Source: Xestospongia bergquistia (taxonomy: Eukaryota > Porifera > Demospongiae > Haplosclerida > Petrosiidae). From it: a stretch of DNA of 64,000 nucleotides. Below the pieces are notes generated by a model. That model was not told the origin of the DNA. It saw only the letters and a program-made list of their open reading frames with translations, and ran no database searches. Shown one piece after another: positions 11,110-25,091 of this stretch. Where the stretch lies: assembly GCA_963965975.1 (NCBI GenBank), contig OZ014411.1, positions 16,706,446 to 16,770,445 on the forward strand, given 5' to 3'. Position 1 is the first letter of the stretch. Every line of letters begins with the position of its first letter. A program made the position numbers and the translations under genes.

Positions 11110-13899
11110 GATGGACCAAACTCTTGAATGTCATTTAATGAAACTTTCAATTGACCACCTGAAAAACTGAGTACCATACTGTTACCATACATACTTGCAT
11201 AATGTAACACCTTGTCAGTTAGCATTGAACCCTTTAACAGCCTTTACTTTATTATAATGTACATTACCTACCTATATGTGTTAGTGAATAATTATGGCCA
11301 CACCTATTCAGCTGATTTCCTGAACAACAACCTGTTTTCAGATAATAAAGTTTTAATTGTATTGACTTTCGTAGTTCACTCATTACTTGATAAAAATAAC
11401 CATAGCTTTTGACTGTAGACAATATATTTAGATTATGAGACTCTTATAAATAGATCAATCAATAATAATAATGGATAAAACAAATTACCTATACGAAAAG
11501 GAGACTTATTAGTAATCAGGTATTATTCAGAATTTGAAAAATTAGTAAATATAATTTCGTTATGAATAGAGTGCAGTTACAGATAGTGAAAGACAATAAG
11601 TTCTGAACCAATAATTCAGTAATCATTTAAAAGCAATCACATCTAATTAAATTTTAATTAGATGGGGTGGTTTTGTTTTGTAACTTCACTCTGATGACAT
11701 CATCATTAAATGACAGGTAATGATGTCATCATATATGATGACATTATCTAAACCCTAAACCAAACCTTATGACACAAGTGATGTCATCATCATAGTACAA
11801 ATTACATCATCATAGAAGTTACACCAAGAAGGACCCAATTAAATGCACAAATAAATGCCAGAAAAGAACAAAATATTGCACCTTGCAAGCATGGACGATT
11901 TTATCAACCACACCTACTCAACTAATTTTGTCGAGAAACTTACATCAGTTAACAGAAAATAGAACTTTGATTATACTGTTGCAGCTCAGTCAGTACTTGA
12001 TAGCAACGACCATAGCTCTCTTGCTCAGCTTTGTTCTTCAAGGAGTTTGAGGAACTGGATGAATTTACATCACACTCATCTGCGCACCCATGCTTCCGAG
12101 TTTTTTTGAAAAGACTGTCGCTGTTCAGAGGAGCTTTCTGAATCTTTATAATTACTTCAATATGTTTTGATAATAGCGAAATTCGTTTCAGTATTTTAGA
12201 AATGCCAATTCTATTGGTAGTTTATCCTGCTAGATGCAGCCAAAAGTGATATGTCCGTTCTTGTGTAGTTTACTCTATATGTGTAAAAATTTACTATGTT
12301 GTATAGTATATGTTTGTTTTCCACAGTCACAATCTAGTTATCCACATAACCATTGCTAGCATGTTATAATAAAATGTCCTTCTTGTCCCACTTGTCAACA
12401 TACATTACAATGTGCCCAGAGATCTTGTTGTCAGCAATTTATTTAAATTAAATTAATAATAATTATTTTAACTTACTGTAATATTTTCTTTAAAATTCTG
12501 TGTTTACAGTTGAAGTCAATGACATGTTGAATCACTGCACATAAAGAGCTAAACAAGAAGATAATAAAGAGATAATATGGAGATAACATGCTTACCTTTA
12601 ATAAATTATAAATTGCTGAGCTGTCTTCATTAACTAGGTTGCATAACAAACATTTAACTGTAGTAAACACATTATTTAATAGTCATATTTTACAATAAGT
12701 ACATTAGTAGTAATCTCAATTATGGTGAGACAACCAACAAAATTGACAAAGGTGATTACATCACTCTGAGATAAATCTTAGATTAACAGGATAGCATGAA
12801 TAGTCGTAGTTTTCAATCAAGTTTATAATATATAAGTGAGTGTAATTGTTAAACTACCATTATATAATATATTAGAGAAATGGTCAAAGAATTTTATTCA
12901 CTAGCATATTTCTAAATGTTTTGTGAGCACATTACATCATATTTTATTTGTGTGTGTATGTGTGTGTATTCCACAGACATGATAAACAATAAAGAAAGAT
13001 TTAAAATTAAATTATTAAAATAAATCATCAAATCACTAACCTAAACAAAGTAGTTAACACCATTCCATACATCAGGAACGGGAGAGAATAACAAATAGCA
13101 GATTCAGCTACACAGTTAACACTCCCACTTACAATATCAACTTTGACACTCCCACTCAAATTTAGAATAGCTGTCTACTCAGGTAGTGCAAATAATACAC
13201 ATTGCTATAAAGATATGTATATTATGTAGATATATTATATTTAAATATATATGTATAGTTGTATACATAACATAGATTGCATAAACTATGTGGTCTACAA
13301 ATGTATGGTATGTGTACACATGATATTAATTTGGCACACCTAAAATTGAATTGATTTTTATAGCAGCATTGTAGGGAGAATTGGTAATTTGTTTTAAAAC
13401 TAAGCTGCTGGTACAAGTGTAATTATTAGTTATAACAATAGAACAACATTAGAGAGATTGTGTATTGGAGATTGTAACTTCAATGCAATATGACAATAAT
13501 ATAAATTCAAACAATCATGAACTAAGTAATCTTTTATCTATGTTTGCTTTAATATAATGTCAAAACAACACTTCTACCTATATCAATGCATTTTCTCACT
13601 TATTTTTGTTCATCATAGTTAATGTGAAGATTTTGACCTCATGAATTTTCTTCCCCATATGCTTTAAAAATAACATTTACAATGATATTATTAAATGATG
13701 AGTATCCAATAATGTAAGAACAAACTAAATTAATGGGTACTCAGTGGTACTAAAAATTATTTTGATATATCAACTACAAGAAAAAAACGTTATACAAACA
13801 AATACTATTACATAAAGTACTTATAGTTTTTGATTACAAATATAAAACTAATTCAAATAAAATTATCATAAAATATTGTTTATATCATTTCCTGTTTAG
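11110..13899. other. AT-rich intergenic stretch with palindromic motif cluster
   Basis: No gene was recognised. A cluster of CRE-like palindromes lies at about 11691-11795 and is listed separately. Open frames here are short and AT-driven. Confidence 0.45.
11691..11795. repeat. cluster of TGATGACATCA / TGATGTCATCA palindromes
   Basis: At least four near-identical blocks occur within about 105 bp: TGATGACATCATCA, TGATGTCATCAT, GATGACATTAT and TGATGTCATCATCA. They alternate in orientation and resemble ATF/CRE half-sites. They could be the subterminal repeats of a MITE or a regulatory cluster; nothing else decides between these. Confidence 0.4.
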
Positions 13900-14045
13900 T
13901 TGGTAAAGCTGGCCTAATTGAGACAAGCAATAGAGTGACCCAGTATCAGACATCCGTGAAGCACAATGCCAATAGATTGTATATTAGCAGTAATATGTCA
14001 TATACAGACAAAATCAGCAAGTCAAGAGCCTGTTACATACATATG
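13900..14045 (-). pseudogene. decayed copy of the last chitin synthase exon
   Basis: The DNA at about 13897-14030 aligns by eye with the intact terminal exon at about 15650-15785. Shared blocks include AGTTGGTAAAGCT, AAGCAATA, ATGCCAATA and CAAGAGCCT in the same order and spacing, at roughly three quarters identity. On the minus strand it would encode the last membrane segments of chitin synthase but carries stops. It lies about 1.6 kb downstream of the intact gene and probably marks a lost tandem paralogue. Confidence 0.7.
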
Positions 14046-15606
14046 TAAAATACGTGTCAGTATACTTTTTACATATCATATATTTTGTAATATGTTTATA
14101 TTCTTGAAAAGATCTTTTGACAGTATAATAATTTGTTTAAACAATTTCACAAAGAAATAACATGCAAGAAACAATAAAATCCAGTATGCGTAGAATATAA
14201 ACACAAATTGTTACTGTAAGTATGTGTCCAGCATGTTTCCTTAATGCTGTATAAAGTTTCTTTTTGTTTGTTAGATGTCCATCTTAAGTTGCAGTTTGTT
14301 TGTTGTGAAGTACTATTGTATTTAAAATGAAGTTCATATTTGTATTATACTATAAAAGAATATTGAAATGAAACATTTAGAAATCTCTTACCAAACGAAG
14401 TAGGTTCATTTCAAAGTGATTATCATTACCAATTTCCTATTAAATAATGATTATTGTGATATAATTATGGCTATATCTTACTCATTAATTCAAAGAAATG
14501 TAGGATACAATATGGAAATTATTTTCTAGAAAATCAGAGGCAATATTATTCTTGTTATATGACCTTACAACAAGCATATTTCATATAATTGAGTGCCACA
14601 ATTCTATATCAAATCATTTGTATGGATTAAGAGATGTATAGTATGAGAACTGGTGAACTCAACAATCTTATTGTACTTCAATAGATGAAGAAGACAAATT
14701 CATTATTCATTTTTATCACAACATTACCACAAACATTACATTTTGTCATTATCTTTTAATGCGTTGTATAGTTTCATTATATAATGTTAATGTCAAAAAT
14801 TAAATAATAATAAATCAAACCCTACTAGAGAGATGATGCACTAACTCTGATTCTTAATTGTCACACTGACAAACACACTACAACTGTTACAGTATTAGAT
14901 CTACCTAGTATAGTTAGTCTAGAATGGATGAGATTAGAATGTACATTATTTAAACAATTTAACTCAAAACTATCTGATTGGTCATACACAGGTACTGTAT
15001 TTCTCAGTTTAGTCAGCTACTTACTAAAAATGAATGGATGCATAAACTAACAAATGAACCAATTTAAAGAATGTCTATAATTACATATTCATTACTACTA
15101 TAAGTATGCAATATATACCAGTGTCAATCACCATCATTGTAATAGAATGAGAGAGGATTTACCTATGACATTATAATCAGACAAAATGTTTATTATCATG
15201 ATTGAAAGCGTTCATCAATCAAAAAAAAACAGTTGTGTACTTAAAGTCGAATACTAGAAGTTACATCTGAGCAGTCTGATTCAATACCATTGATTGATAA
15301 ACTTCTGGTGTCAAAGCTGGTTGTCAAGGAAACCATGCAATAACTCTGGTAATATACCACTAATTTTTTCTATTTTATAAGAACAAAGAACCATCAATAA
15401 AAGATATTTATGAAAATTACATCATGAATAAAGTTTATATCAAATATTGAATATCCAAATTATCTAGCGCACAGTATTATTTAAGAGCAAGTCTAATTAA
15501 TACTTCAATATTACAAGCACCAAAAATAACACAAATTGCAATAAAATAGCATTATACAAATATATGGAATTCACTCATAGTCTGTAATTTTAAGAACAAA
15601 GTTTAC
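14046..15606. other. downstream region of chitin synthase, no gene seen
   Basis: AT-rich sequence between the decayed terminal-exon copy and the stop of the intact chitin synthase. It presumably contains the 3' untranslated region on the minus strand. No other exon remnants were convincingly aligned. Confidence 0.4.
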
Positions 15607-18600
15607 TCAAAAGTAATTACTACGAAACATTGTTTGTGTCCTTGTACGTTCAGTTGGTAAAGCTTGACTAAGACGAGCAATATAATGAGCCAAAGTCACA
15701 AGTCTATGAAGTAGCATGCCAATAAACTGTACTAACAGTAATACACCATATACAACTAAGAATAATAAGCCAAGAGCCTCATTACCAAAACCAAAATTAA
15801 AACCTTTCAATTGATCGAATGTGAAGAGACTGAAAACAATAAGCCAGATAAGATTAATCAAAAGCATTGCTATCAGGGCATGATTGCGAAGGCTATTGAG
15901 ATCATCACGTAATTCATCAACACGTGTCAAGCTATCAGGAGTAGGTTTAAGGACAGTTTCAATAGTATGTAACCAAAATCCCTCCTCCTCATCATCAAGA
16001 CAACCATCCACTTGATCATTGGTTAACGCCATTTCTGCCTCAGCAATTCTCTCTTCATCTACAAAAGAATAATGTTATAAAAGTCTATAATGATTATTTT
16101 TTTACCTTCATTTCTCAATTTTAACCTATGAAGTCCTTGTAGAAATCTCCTAATATGAGCTGTGGAATGTTCAATATCCTTTGTGTTCAACATTTAATTC
16201 CTATATACCTTTTTTAAAGACACCTATATCTTTTGTAAGTTCTTGTTCAGTTATGTGTACAAGATTTTCAACATCTTCTGTTCCATGATAGCCTGCTTTA
16301 TGAAATTTTTCACAATATCCATCTTCTTCAGCATCCATTTTCAAATCAGTAATCCAACTTTCAATAGATTTCTACATAATGAATAGAAAATAAAATGTAC
16401 ATATTATATTTTGTTAATATAATTATTACAGGTACTCCAATTTTAATTGATGTTTTAGGAAGTTTTTTGATAGCCTTATCCAAGTGGCGAACATATCCTT
16501 GTGGTTCCACTCCAATATTAGTTATGTCCTAAATGTATTTTTAATAATAAATTTTCTACCTATAATGGTATAACATTTCACTCACTTTTGTAGTCATGCT
16601 TGACAGAAACCATTCTTCTGTGTAACCATCTCTTGCAAACAAATCATAAAATTGCTGTATTTACATAAAAATATTAATAAATAAACTTCATAATAGAGTA
16701 GTTATTATCAGCCAATTCACCTCACTATTGTTGTCCTTCAACCAATTTCTTAAAAATGGATATTCTCTACAATTATCTAAAAAGGTCATTGTTTTAAGGA
16801 ATATATGATTGAATTTACAAATGACTCACCATGCCATTGATAAACAGATTCTTCTAAAGGCTTTTGATGAGTAATTATTTCTGTTTGTATCTGTTCTTGA
16901 GTGCTTTCTGTATTTCCTTTGCTTCTGTTCAAAAGTTTTAAAATAAAACGTTTGGTAATTTTCCAAAGAACAGAGAGTACACTTTGTGTCTTAACAGATT
17001 CTTCTCGTGTCCCCCAGCTCCTGCTGTTGAGATTAGCAGTGGAATATATTAGAAGTAAAAGATAGCCAGAGGGTAAACCCAAAAGATACCACAAGGAATG
17101 AACAATAGCAAAACTCTCAAAAAAATGCAGAACACCAGCTATAATAAAAACTAATCCAAACAGACCAATATAAAATATATTATCAGTAACTGGTAGATCA
17201 TAAAAGGATGTTGAGACATTGCGAATGTTATTAGTCTGTGCTAGCACAACAATATCATCAACAGTGTCTCTAATAAGTACAGCAATCACAATGGCCATAA
17301 TAATTGAAAACAAGAAGGTCAGAAGTTTTGCAATATCTAGTTGTGTTTTTTGACTTGTAAAAACACAGATGACTCCATAGATGACAGTTATTACAAAAAA
17401 TGTCACAGTTAAATAAACACCATTCAAATTAAAGGCAGCTGATAAACCATCAGCAACAATTAGGATAACAGTAGCTGGAGATATTATAGTTGAGATTATC
17501 ACCAAAATTTGGTAAGCAATAAATAGCCAGCTAATTGCCGCATTTCTAGTTGTAATTTTAGTTGCTTTAGATATTAATAGCCACAGATTAGCAATAGTTG
17601 ATGGAATCCAACGACGACGTTGCTTGTAGTATTCGTCAAATTCTACAGGACAGTAGGTGTAATCATTAGAAATAGCACAGTACTCCAATCGCCAACCCTT
17701 TTCAACAAGAAGTGTACACAACCACCTATCTTCACCCATATCCTTCATTAAGAACTCAATTGCATTTTTAACTTCACTAGAATATGTACGTAAACAATCT
17801 TGAAGTGCTGAACAACGAAATATACTAAAACAACCTGGACAGCATAAAACAGAGCCTAAGATGTGTTCAGTGCTTTTCTGTAGCCAATGACCTACAGCAT
17901 AGTCAAAGATTTGATACCAGTAAAGAGGACCGCTGCCAAGTGGATGAGTACGTGAACATACAGCACCTACTTGTGGATCACGAGCTAACATATCTAATAA
18001 AACAATAGCTGACTCAGCTTTGAAGTCAATGTCAGCATCTGTAGTAAGTATAAAAGTATTGTTAAGATCAAATCCATTTGTCCTAGAGCGATGAATAAGC
18101 ACATAGTTCATGTACATGACTTGACTCCATCTTTTTTTATTCCGAACTTTCAAATTGTCCTTGAGATGAACAACAAATGGCATACATCCTTGAAGTCTCC
18201 ATGTAAAACGATAACCATAAGGTGTCTTCTGTCTTTCTGCATCTTTCAATTTCACATGCAGAGCTCTAGGTACTAAACTCATAAGTTGTATTGCAAATGC
18301 TGAGAGCTCATCTTCACGGCAACCACCATCAAAAAAGATATGAGACTCAAAATTGTCATGTATTATATTCATTTTGCTCTTGTAATACTTAGCAACACGA
18401 TTAATAGAATACAACATTTGCTTCATCTCTGTAGGGTTCTCTCGAAACATTGTTGAACAAATGAAAACGTGACAAGGTTCACGACCACCATCTATACTTA
18501 CTTGTGCATAATTTGACACATTTCTATTAACAATCAAGTACTGCTCCAAGAAAATACTGTTATAGTAAGGCCTCACAAACATGTTTGCATCAGTAGCAAG

Positions 18601-21193
18601 AATGGCATTCTTGGCTCTGAAAAGGTTGAAAGCTGATGCAAATTGTTGTCCAGCCCAAAGTAAGAAAGAGAAAGCAAAAGCAAAAATATACCATTTTGAT
18701 TCAATAGTGTCTTTCCAATCAACTGAAGCTACATCTGTTGCTTCAAATGGAAACAAGACAATGCTCTTTCCAAACCAATCTATTGAGTAATTAGACAAAA
18801 AATAGACAGCTAATGTAACAGGTGTAGCAAGTAGTATTGGTAGCCCTAGTCCAAATACATGTAGAGTCATATAACAAGAAAGCCATGACAAAAGATATGT
18901 CAAGAAACTAGTAACAACATGAACAGAGAAAACTGCTGTATAGAAATTGTTCCAGTTGAAAGCTTGTGCGATAGTGAGAGATGTATCTGGTTTAATGACC
19001 CATGGATCAACCATTTCATTTGACTGCAATTTGTATGTATATCGAAAGATAATATAACTTGCTATTGGATAAACAAGCAGACGAACAGATGTTGTTATAA
19101 AACCTAAAATATCAATTGGAAAATGGGGATAAATTTGCAGTACACTACTCTACTATAGAATCTGGCACATTGTATAGAAGTACTTATGTAGGGATGACCT
19201 GGATTGTCCAGATCCAATTAAATATATTAGACAAAAACAATAAATATCTATTCAAAATTATTCAAAATGTTTCATCTGTTTGCTGTCTTTCTTTTTCTAT
19301 CAATCCTTCATTATGACTTTGTTATAAATCAAGACTAAGTTTTCTATAAGCATCAAAGGCACATATGGTAGATAGTTAGATTTGTTAATCTTTCTGCTTT
19401 TTCAGTTAATGTCATAACATTAACAGACTGGATACCAAACCTACAGTGGTAATATGGTCGACTTTTTTACGCTTCATTATCACTATGAGTGCTTCAAAAC
19501 AAAGTTAATGCTACAAAGAGCTATTCTTAGAGCTGCCATTTTTATGAACAAGTAATTGTTAAGACAGATGCAAACAGTTAATAACATTTGCTTTGTAAAT
19601 CTAAAAACATAGTCACCTACTTCTGGCGCACAGTAAGCATAGACTATCTCCTGGTTTGATGTTAAGCTAAAAGAATCATGATTATATGGTTTATAAGCAA
19701 GTGACTGTAAGTCTAGTTATGATCCATTGAATCAAGAATCATTAAAAAAATTTTATATTGTATTCTAGAGAGCCTTTTCGTTGTCCAGAACTCATGCATG
19801 ATACCACAATTCCAACTCCAAATTGCAGTTACTTTTACTTCATTTAATTATTCAACTAATAATATCTTCATCATAATATGGAAGAACACTTTTTGTGAGC
19901 TGGTTGAATATTGAAACTCATTGCCTTCCAGCATGGTACAACTTTCTATATTGGTCATCGAAAGTTTGCGTGACTATCGCCTGTCCTTTGCGGTGCCTGT
20001 TAATTTGAAAACACGGGCTCAGCAGAATCAATCTACAAGCTCGTGGATTTGATACATGATTATTCATCAATGCTGGGTCTACTTACTAGTTATAAATATT
20101 ATTAGTTTCTTATGACATCACTTACTTGTTTTCCATCTGGCTGTTATAGTTGTGTCATCCCTGTTTTCATTTTCTCTTATCGTTGCACTTTGCATGGATT
20201 TTGAATTTGGAAAGAACGTTAGCTTTTGTATTAGGCTAGACCAAGTAAATGAGAGAATTAGTAGACATGGTATAGCTAGCACTGGTCCTAAAATTCTGCC
20301 CAGCTCTGCATTTTCATACTCTTTTATCAGAAATGCTGTCGCACTGAGTAGTCCAAGTATTTGACATATAATAGCAGATATTGAAATAAAATTTACAAAG
20401 GTATGGTGACACTTTCCAAATTTAAGAACCATTTTATTGCTCCCAATTAAAGAGAACCTTCTTTCTTGCCCATTAGACTTGAAATAATAGTAGATGTAAA
20501 CAATAGCTTGAATAATGGAATGTATGCTGACTACTCCACACATCAAAACAACAGACACTTCAGGAGGAAGAGTAATGAAGACGTAAAATAAAAGACATGA
20601 TTCTGCAACTGCCTCCATGCCAGCATTAAATGCACCCTGTAGAGAGAAACTCTCATATTAGTTGCATGAATATAACAGTAATGTATAATGGTGTGCTAGT
20701 GAAAGTACATATCTTTACTTACTCCTAAAAGTGCAGATCTCTTGGGCCAAGGATGACTTGAAGATTTCTTTAATAAGCCACTTAATGTTACTCGTATCCA
20801 TGCAATCAAATTGGGTATCATTACAATAAAGAACAGCATCCAGTAGAGGTTAGCAGCACGTGTAAGAGATTTATTTGTATCATAATCATCTTTAAACTGG
20901 TGGATACTGAAGTTGCTTAAGACATGCAATTCTGTAATGATCTTGATTAGGGTGAGCTTACTGAGAACTAGACAAGTGAGCACTCCACCAAATATTATGA
21001 ATTTAACAAACCATACAAGGGCTACAATAGTACTTTTCTTGGACTGGAAGACTTGCTTATGTTGTTTTGATGATGAAATTTCATCATCGCTGGCTTCAAT
21101 GCTGAAAGTGGGGTTGATTTCAGACTCAGATGCTGCCATTGGGTTACTTTCGAACCTCTCATAGTGAATCTCTCCAAGTTCATTGGTTGCCAT
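15607..21193 (-). CDS. CHS: chitin synthase, nine exons, apparently intact
   Basis: Chitin synthase is a family 2 glycosyltransferase that polymerises N-acetylglucosamine from UDP-GlcNAc across the plasma membrane. Exons on the minus strand: 21193-20723, 20636-20126, 19103-16830, 16776-16721, 16654-16586, 16528-16430, 16371-16209, 16159-16106, 16058-15607. All junctions are GT-AG, phases match, and the sum is 4149 nt (1382 residues). Two N-terminal exons encode a cytosolic start and several membrane helices. The large exon carries CSTMFRE near residue 543, TTDADIDF near 681, EDRW near 785 and the diagnostic QRRRW near 822, followed by a cluster of membrane helices. Exons 7-8 (about residues 1161-1232) encode a SAM-like module. 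The last exon has two membrane segments typical of animal enzymes. One intron (19104-20125) is 1 kb; the rest are 30-90 nt. The start is the first methionine of exon 1; upstream coding was not excluded. Confidence 0.93.
16106..16371 (-). other. SAM-like module within chitin synthase (exons 7-8)
   Basis: Across the junction the protein reads YCEKFHKAGYHGTEDVENLV, then TEQELTKDIGVFKK, then AHIRRFLQGLHRL. That has the helix pattern of a sterile alpha motif, with the GH(R)-type turn altered to KAH. The acceptor for exon 8 was set at the AG before 16159, because an upstream AG would create an in-frame stop. SAM modules are, to my knowledge, found in some animal chitin synthases; a role in oligomerisation is inference. 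Confidence 0.65.
19104..20125 (-). other. 1-kb intron of chitin synthase
   Basis: Bounded by GTAAGT at 20125-20120 and an AG at 19105-19104 on the minus strand. It is more than ten times longer than the other introns of the gene. No coding remnant or paired repeat was recognised inside. Confidence 0.75.
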
Positions 21194-23778
21194 CTGTAAT
21201 TCCAGTTGTGGGAGAACACAACAGATAATGCAGATAATTGCTGTCTTTTATAATGTATGGACACACTATGAGTACATTTATGATTGAAGAATAGTTTATG
21301 TGTTCTGAAATAACATTTGTAAACACTATTATAAATTAAATTGTTTGATTTAGCCTATCTTTGGTAAATTGAGTGGCAAGGTAAACATTACACAGTTTTT
21401 ATTTAGATTATGTACACAATGCAAAAGTTTATAATAAGACAATTCTAGATATTACACAACATCCTTTCAATAAAATGCATTGCTGAAATAAATTGTGTAA
21501 TTTTGAAATATAAAATGAAAACAGCATTTTTCCACATGGCACACACAGCATGACAAGATGTGATATGATAATTTTAGACCATAAGTTATGTACATGTATA
21601 TGCCTGTTCTATTTATATATGTAAGCCCAATACACATGTAGGCCTTCAATGTAATATTCATACATGTATATTATAGTTTGACCCCTCACTCAGTGTTATA
21701 TCTAATACTAACAATAACATAGAGAGAAATCATTTGCACTACTTAATACAACTTGATACTCCAGTTTAAATATGATAAAAACAGAGTACTAGCTATTCAG
21801 AAAAGTAGTAAATTAGAAGCTTCATGAAATATGATTGGCATTGTTTACATACAACCATATTATACATGATTAAATTATTAATGAATTTTGGTACAAGAGT
21901 TCACAAGTTGCAGCAAAGAAGTTCAGAATAGTAGAAAATGTCTTTATTGTAAAAGCAAGAAAAAAATAAAGGAACAGCAAACGAGAAAGCAATGCATCAA
22001 TGATAGTTGCAATTAAGAGACATTGTATATAGGCTATCAGCAGAAAACACAATATAGGAATTAATACTATAATAAACCCTATCTAAACCTTGGAAACTAA
22101 CAATATTAATTTAACATTAAGGTATGGTTTTATTCCAACAGGACTCTAGCCACGGTGATACTTTTACTTATATTAAATTATAAGATTGTTTGGGACTTTT
22201 TTAGACCAATGTAACCACTTACAGCAACAATGTTTTAACAATGCATAATTATATAATGAGAGCACATTAAATTTGGCTTGGCAGATTGAAGATTCTGAGC
22301 TCTGTTACTTTTATGTGGCAGTATAGTATCATCAAAAACAATTTTATAAGCAGTGTTGTTCTAATATAAGGACAGTGTAAAGACTATGTCTCAAGCCAAC
22401 TGTTAAAGGCTAGCAAAAACTATATACTATTACTGTTGCTTGTAATGATAGCACCAGTTGAGTTAAAATTATATATATATATATTTCAACAGATACATAT
22501 ATCACAACTATTAATAAGATACTTGCAACATACTTACCTTACAAAGTGATGAAGCTCACACACGCAAAGCTTTAGTTGAAAGGCAAATCTTAGTAGCACA
22601 AGCTGACAATTTATTGCATACAAACCCAATCCCCACCCCCTCAACTTTGAAGATTAACTATACGCAACAAAGATTGACTTCAAGCCAGATTTAGACACTT
22701 ATACCTAGTTGGAAATACATTTTCATCAAAAGTAATAAAGTGATTTGAGACTCCATCAAGTTTATCATATACAAAATATGTTCATAAAAATAAATTTATA
22801 TCAGCTATAGTAGTAAATTTGTGATTGTGCACATGGTCTGGAAAATATATTGTCTTCTAATATAAAGTAGATGTGTATCCTAAGTAAGAATAAATTATTA
22901 TAAAAAAGATAATTAAAATATTCATACACCCACTGTCATGCCATCCTTTCTATAATTATATATGATAGATAAGTACACAGATTAGAAATTCCACAACTCA
23001 ATGACAAAAAACAGTGTCACTAATTGAGAAAAAATATCAATTAATTTACTTTAAAAATTAATTAGTTGTTTCAACTAATATATGGTTATATAGTTGTATA
23101 TAGAAAAGTGTTTTAACATAACATATTACTGTTTTGATAACTAATGGTATTACAAAATTAATTGTTTATGGAGCTAATGGTTAGAACTAATATTACCTTA
23201 TTTTATTCCTAGAAAAAGAAGATACTTGATACTAAAGCTCATGTACGTTCTTCAATCTACCATAACAATAGTAATAATAAAAGAATTGTACTTGGTTAAA
23301 AATAGTAACATTACATACTTTTGCTGCAATTCTTTATAAAAAACAGACATTTCTATAAATATGATAGTAAACACTACACATTAAATTTCAAGTGTATATA
23401 TAGTATTAAAGTTTGCCTGTAACAAACATTTAGATACAAAATGTAAACACAGTATTGTTTTTCTTACTAATGTATTATGAAGTGGACTGTTTACATAGCT
23501 AATGGTGCGATGGCCCAATAGGTCACATTTTGGGATGATCAACCTGTAGTGAAGTGGTCTTATGCACAATCATCCCACAACGTTCTGGTCTAATACAAAA
23601 TCATTCTATAGTCAAACATCCTTATAGCGAAAGCATCCTCCATCACTGTATCTCTAGTAACTATAGGTATACATTGTACATATAGACAAATTAATATTGT
23701 CTATTCAAGAGCAATGATATTCATTGAACAATCATCCCAATAGACATTTGATGAAGTGATTTTTTCCCAGATAAATCA

Positions 23779-23818
<40 letters not shown>

Positions 23819-25091
23819 TGCTATCCTCCAGATGTAGCTATCATACTATTAATTTCAATATCAAAATGTTTGGTCTTAAGGATGTCATACTACAGCCTCA
23901 GTAATTAAGTGTGCATTCATAGAACAATTATTACATCATTTTGTCATGTTATGGGTGTGGCTTGATTATTACAGGAACGATCACTTAATATTCATAAGAT
24001 TCATTTGATTATTATTGCTCGATCACGTGACACTACAGTCGTCATATAAACGTTCATGTCGTGTGTTCTCTTATATTGTAATAATGGATATTCAAGGTAA
24101 GATAGTCTGTTAATGAATCTATTGTTGTAATGAGTATGGATTGTGTTAGACTTATGATGTGTTTTATCTTGTCTTCTTACATGTTAATCATGTATTATAA
24201 CACACAGTGGTGGGAGGACGTTTTATGTTAATACAGGTTCTATTGAATACAAGTGAAATTATTGTAATTATATGTTAGATCAAAAAGTCATTCATGACTA
24301 GAATTTTTATGACACAAGATTTATATATAATGTAGTAACAAATTCGTAGTTCATGTCACCACTGTAGTATTAATTATTATCCTTAATTTTTTGTGCATAA
24401 CTACACATCCAACAGCTTTTCATTATTTACAGTTCTAATATCATTATTACATCTAAAATATATGTGTGTATATACAGTGTTTATTGAAAATAAACAATGT
24501 AAGTTACTACTTACCTATAACTGACTTAGGAAAATTGAGTGATTAAAGTTTTGATAGAAGAGTCAGTGTTAGCTTGTGTTTTTGGTGGTGGTTGGTTTAG
24601 CGATTTTTGTTGATGGAGTTTTACAATTTTTCAAGTTGAGAAGAATGGTTTTTGTGGAAATAGTGCTTTGTTTGCTGGTTCATTTTAAATGCTGTTAAAT
24701 CTAGATGATACTTCTGTTATTGACTTCAACAACAATTAATACTGCTCTTATATTCTTTCTTATTTGTTGCAGGATATCTTCATCTGTACATTGATTTAAT
24801 AAGGCATATAGATGATCCATATCTCTCTGTATGTCTTCTTTTATGTCAATTGTTGTACTGTATTCGCCTAAGACTATACTTCATGGAATATTCCCAACGT
24901 TGAGTGACTCCATGGTTCTATTGGAATATGATTCAGGAGAGAGTTTATGTACTTAACAACAAGGTGAATAATTATGTTTACACATTGTTACATTGAGAAA
25001 GACTCGAGACATGTACATTTATACTTGTGTACACAAACAATGCATTTCCTTGCACCGTAGCTGGTAATTCCGACAAAATGTTTGTGCTTCT
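21194..25091. other. intergenic stretch upstream of chitin synthase
   Basis: No supported gene. It contains short AT repeats (22471-22484 and 23780-23814). A possible but weak plus-strand start lies at about 24084: a four-codon first exon before GTAAG, joining to an exon at 24773 that stays open for about 43 codons with no recognisable product. A palindromic CACGTG sits at 24024-24029, just upstream. The promoter of chitin synthase should lie just above 21193, but no clear element is visible. Confidence 0.4.
23780..23814. repeat. (AT)n microsatellite
   Basis: An uninterrupted AT dinucleotide run of about 35 bp. Confidence 0.95.

Noticed and set aside
16160..16176. Earlier AG acceptor for chitin synthase exon 8
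   Set aside because: Joining there creates an immediate in-frame stop; the AG before 16159 keeps the frame and completes the SAM-like pattern.
18091..18790. Plus-strand frames opposite the chitin synthase exon
   Set aside because: Antisense shadows of a strongly conserved coding exon.
16786..19029. Open frame starting at TTG 19029 as a stand-alone 747-residue gene
   Set aside because: It is just the large middle exon of chitin synthase; the coding frame continues upstream to the acceptor at 19103 and ends early at the donor at 16830.
24084..24915. Two-exon plus-strand gene starting at ATGGATATTCAAG
   Set aside because: Splice sites are acceptable but the product is about 47 residues with no recognisable feature; kept only as a remark in the intergenic entry.
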